This document shows, piece after piece, positions 61,639-64,000 of a stretch of DNA of 64,000 nucleotides. Under the pieces are notes generated by a model. It searched no databases, was not told where the DNA came from, and saw only the letters and a program-made list of their open reading frames with translations. The stretch lies in assembly GCA_030523645.1 (NCBI GenBank), contig JAUNIB010000001.1:124001-188000 (forward strand), given 5' to 3'. The DNA is from Selenomonadaceae bacterium. GTDB lineage: Bacteria > Bacillota > Negativicutes > Selenomonadales > Selenomonadaceae. Both the position numbers and the translations under genes were made by a program. How positions within the stretch are numbered: the stretch's first letter is position 1; each line of letters opens with the position of its first letter.

Positions 61639-62907
61639 TTACAGACCTTTTTCGTCACATTTCAGCACTGCGTTCAGCATGACGCTGGCAGCCTTAGTGC
61701 AAAGCTCGTCGGATGTATGCTCCGGCTCACAGTGGGAAAGACCTTTCTCCGAGGGAGCAAAAATCATGGTGGTGGGAATCACATAGGAAATGTATTGGGC
61801 GTCGTGACCGGCACCGGAGTTTATATCCATATTGCTGTAGCCAAGCTCGTTGACAGCCTCCCGTACATAGCCTACCAGCTTCTTGTTCCAGTACACGGTG
61901 TCCCGGTTCCAGCCGAGAACGACCTCGCAGTCGCACTGCTGCCACTTGCGCTTGGGCAGCTCAAAGAGAATCTTTCTGACTTCATCCAGAACGGCAGGGT
62001 CTTCGTGACGGACATCTATGGAGAAATCGAAGAAGTCGGGAATAACCGTATTGACACAGGGATGGATTACTACCTCGCCGGTGGTATAAACAAGGTCATC
62101 ATGGCCCAGCTTGTCGATTTCCTCATGGAGCCAGCAGAGAGCTTCCGCCGCTGCGTGGAATGCATCGTGCCGCTTCTTCATGGGGAATGTTCCCGCATGG
62201 GCGGCAAAGCCGGAGAATTTTACCCGGTAAAGCATCTGACCAAGTACGCAGGTGACGACACCGATATCCTTTCCGGCATCTTCGAGAATCGGTCCCTGCT
62301 CGATGTGTGTTTCAAATAGTGCCTCATATCGGTCGGGGGAGAGGCGGTTGGCGGCATCCCCCTTGTACTTGAAAGCCGCCAGCTTCTCTCCGAAGGTGGT
62401 CTTGCAGTCCACGATGGATACGGACTGCATCATCTTATCGTAGGCGAAATTGTCCCGGAACCGCTCCGGCATATAATCGTGGGCAAGTATTCCCGAGCAC
62501 ATCATGCAGGGAGGGAACTCCGAGCCTTCCTCATTGGTAAATATCATAGCGGTCAGGGGGTGCTTGTGGGGAATGTTCTCGGTGACGACAGTCTCCAATA
62601 CCTCCATGGCACTCATTACTCCCAGGATGCCGTCGTAGTTGCCGCCGTTCTTCACCGAGTCGCAGTGGGAGCCCATGACGATTCGCTTAGCATTGCTGTC
62701 GGTGCCGGGGATAGTGGCATATATATTGGCCAGGTCATCGTACTCGATGACTGCTCCGATGGCGGTCATCCGCTTTACAAACTCATCCCGGGCCTGTACA
62801 GCCGCCTCGGAAAGAGAGTATCTGGTGATACCGCCGTGACCGGCGTCGCCAAACTGTGCAAAGGTCTTAATCTTGTCACTCATTCGCTGAATACTGCATT
62901 GATACAT
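61639..62907 (-). CDS. N-carbamoyl amino acid hydrolase / beta-ureidopropionase-type M20 amidase
   Basis: 422 residues, M20 di-metal family (hydantoinase/carbamoylase). Signatures: GGITRYSLSEAA, VMGSHCDSVKNGGNYDGILGVMSAMEVLE with metal His/Asp, IFTNEEGSEFPPCMMCSG with the Glu-Glu base, ETHIEQGPILEDAG, FAAHAGTFPMKKRHDAFHAA and SGAGHDAQYISY. Removes carbamoyl from N-carbamoyl amino acids made by the hydantoinase. AAGGTGG before the ATG. First gene of the two-gene operon; lies next to, and opposite, the methylamine island. Confidence 0.92.
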   Translation of the reverse strand: MYQCSIQRMSDKIKTFAQFGDAGHGGITRYSLSEAAVQARDEFVKRMTAIGAVIEYDDLANIYATIPGTDSNAKRIVMGSHCDSVKNGGNYDGILGVMSAMEVLETVVTENIPHKHPLTAMIFTNEEGSEFPPCMMCSGILAHDYMPERFRDNFAYDKMMQSVSIVDCKTTFGEKLAAFKYKGDAANRLSPDRYEALFETHIEQGPILEDAGKDIGVVTCVLGQMLYRVKFSGFAAHAGTFPMKKRHDAFHAAAEALCWLHEEIDKLGHDDLVYTTGEVVIHPCVNTVIPDFFDFSIDVRHEDPAVLDEVRKILFELPKRKWQQCDCEVVLGWNRDTVYWNKKLVGYVREAVNELGYSNMDINSGAGHDAQYISYVIPTTMIFAPSEKGLSHCEPEHTSDELCTKAASVMLNAVLKCDEKGL

Positions 62908-63082
62908 ACGAAGACCACCTTCAAAAACATAAAATCATAATATGACGGATAGTAAACTGTTAATTAATTATATCATATTAAAGATTGCACAGGTATAGTT
63001 TCAGGATAAAAAATCTATCAGAACAAAAATGAAAATGTGTCATCGGGGACGGTTCTCTCTGACACAATTTGAAGCATACGAA

Positions 63083-63128
63083 AAGGGACTTTGAAGAATG
63101 AGTAGTCATTTCTCAAAGTCCCTTTTGG
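63083..63128. terminator. Terminator, GCAA-like-capped family
   Basis: AAGGGACTTTGA-GAATGAGTAGTCATTC-TCAAAGTCCCTT type hairpin, bidirectional T/A tracts; upper stem matches the family with GTAG instead of GCAA. Confidence 0.8.
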
Positions 63129-63160
63129 CGGCACACTGCCGATTAAGTCTTTTGGAATTT

Positions 63161-64000
63161 TTACAGCCGGCACACCCGGTTCTTCCCGGCCTCCTTGGCG
63201 ATGTACAGAGCCTTGTCAACTCGGGAAATGATGCTGGAGTCGGTGTCGCCCTTCTTGTATTCGGTGATACCGAGACTGATTGTCTGACGGCTGCCGTCGG
63301 CGAAGACAGCCTGTGCAAACTCCGTTCGGAGCTTTTCGGCGATTTTCCAGCTCGTCTCATGGGAGGCGCCAGGCAAAAGCAGCATGAATTCTTCGCCACC
63401 CCAGCGGCCGGGAGATGAGCCATCGTAGTCGTTGGCTGCGTCTTTAAGGATGGAACTGAGCTTGAGTATGACCTCATCACCTGCCTGATGGCCGTATGTG
63501 TCATTTATGCTTTTGAAGTTGTCGATATCCATCATGATGAGGGAGAATGAATGTGAATGGTTGTTATTGGAGCAGCCGTTTACGGCCTCCTCGATGCGAT
63601 GCTGGGTTTCTTTCCTGTTGCAGAGCTGAGTCATGCCGTCAGTGATAGCCATGTGCCGAAGCTGCTTTACAGAATCCCCCAGCTCCTGTGAGGCAACGCT
63701 GATGAAGTGGCTCAGCCGCAGATTGTAGTTGCGGCGGTCAATGAAGTGCTGCAGCTTGTCGGGGTCGATCGGCTCGCCCTCAGGCCCTTCGCGGAATGCG
63801 GCAATGACCATCAGCTCGTTGTAGTTCAGCAGGGTACGGCCGGTGCGAATGATTTCGCCGTGACCGAAAAATCCGGTAGTGGTAGCAATCGTGTTGAAAT
63901 GGCGGGATTCCTTGCTGACCATATCATCTCCCCAGAAGGCCAGGCGGGCACCGCAGGAAAACAGGTCTATATACTGGGGGGTGAAGGGAGCAATGTTTCG
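63161..64000 (-). CDS. Diguanylate cyclase, GGDEF type (5' end outside window)
   Basis: 279 residues visible; the frame stays open from 63922 to the right edge, so the start and more of the sensor region lie beyond the window. N-terminal unknown sensor (YIDLFSCGARLAFWGDDMVS, IATTTGFFGHGEII), then GGDEF: QLRHMAITDGMTQLCNRKETQHRIEE, LIMMDIDNFKSINDTYGHQAGDEV and active site GRWGGEEFMLLLPG (GGEEF, catalytically competent), LGITEYKKGDTDSSIISRVDKALYIAKEAGKNRV. No inhibitory RxxD. Makes cyclic di-GMP from GTP; second such gene in the window. Confidence 0.88.
   Translation of the reverse strand, partial: RNIAPFTPQYIDLFSCGARLAFWGDDMVSKESRHFNTIATTTGFFGHGEIIRTGRTLLNYNELMVIAAFREGPEGEPIDPDKLQHFIDRRNYNLRLSHFISVASQELGDSVKQLRHMAITDGMTQLCNRKETQHRIEEAVNGCSNNNHSHSFSLIMMDIDNFKSINDTYGHQAGDEVILKLSSILKDAANDYDGSSPGRWGGEEFMLLLPGASHETSWKIAEKLRTEFAQAVFADGSRQTISLGITEYKKGDTDSSIISRVDKALYIAKEAGKNRVCRL

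Overview
The window reads as a low-to-mid GC anaerobic Firmicute with an outer membrane, most likely a member of the Negativicutes. Supporting signs are a cysteine T-box ahead of the classic Firmicute block cysE-cysS-mrnC-thyX-rlmB-yacP-sigH, a MocR-type regulator, LL-diaminopimelate aminotransferase, superoxide reductase and a Dcu-type dicarboxylate transporter (anaerobic life), and a full RND efflux pump of the kind normally found in cells with two membranes. The genus cannot be fixed from sequence alone.

Layout. 0-4.5 kb: a 5-oxoproline/D-glutamate cluster in which the two halves of D-glutamate cyclase (DUF4392 and DUF1445) flank oxoprolinase pxpB-pxpC, followed by pxpA. 4.5-12.8 kb: T-box, cysE-cysS-mrnC-thyX-rlmB-yacP-sigH, then an amino-acid-type sodium symporter and a cupin. 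12.9-20.2 kb: solute-binding lipoprotein, superoxide reductase, ECF S component, then a lower-GC stretch with a WYL regulator, a uracil-DNA-glycosylase-like protein, a small alarmone-hydrolase-like HD protein and a GIY-YIG protein. 20.2-44.4 kb: housekeeping and transport (DUF4127, gltX, dapL, Dcu carrier, TauE, a diguanylate cyclase, alaS, bioDA, scpB, glpK, SGNH hydrolase, RND pump).

44.4-60.2 kb is the standout: a self-contained monomethylamine island. It holds two ammonium/methylammonium channels each followed by a PII gene (amt-glnB twice), a pyrrolysine tRNA with anticodon CUA, a corrinoid-activation pair (methionine-synthase-activation-domain-like protein and RACo-type ferredoxin/ASKHA protein), pylB-pylC-pylD-pylSn-pylSc, a MocR-like regulator lacking the PLP lysine, and mtmC-mtmB-mtbA-like genes. 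mtmB is interrupted by an in-frame UAG at codon 204, the position of pyrrolysine in archaeal MtmB. Four promoters in the island (amt1, amt2, tRNA-Pyl, mtmC) share the same architecture: two direct repeats of AATTGTACC offset by exactly 24 bp, with the -10 box 31-32 bp after the start of the proximal repeat. I infer one methylamine regulon, probably controlled by the embedded MocR-like protein. UAG as an ordinary stop is almost absent in the window (2 of 57 genes, both in the low-GC stretch).

60.2-64 kb: a hydantoinase/dihydropyrimidinase and an M20 N-carbamoyl amino acid hydrolase on the minus strand, and a truncated diguanylate cyclase at the right edge. Dispersed palindromic repeats of about 120 bp (three copies plus variants), a 140-bp nested palindrome, and a family of terminators with the same GCAA-capped upper stem are also present.
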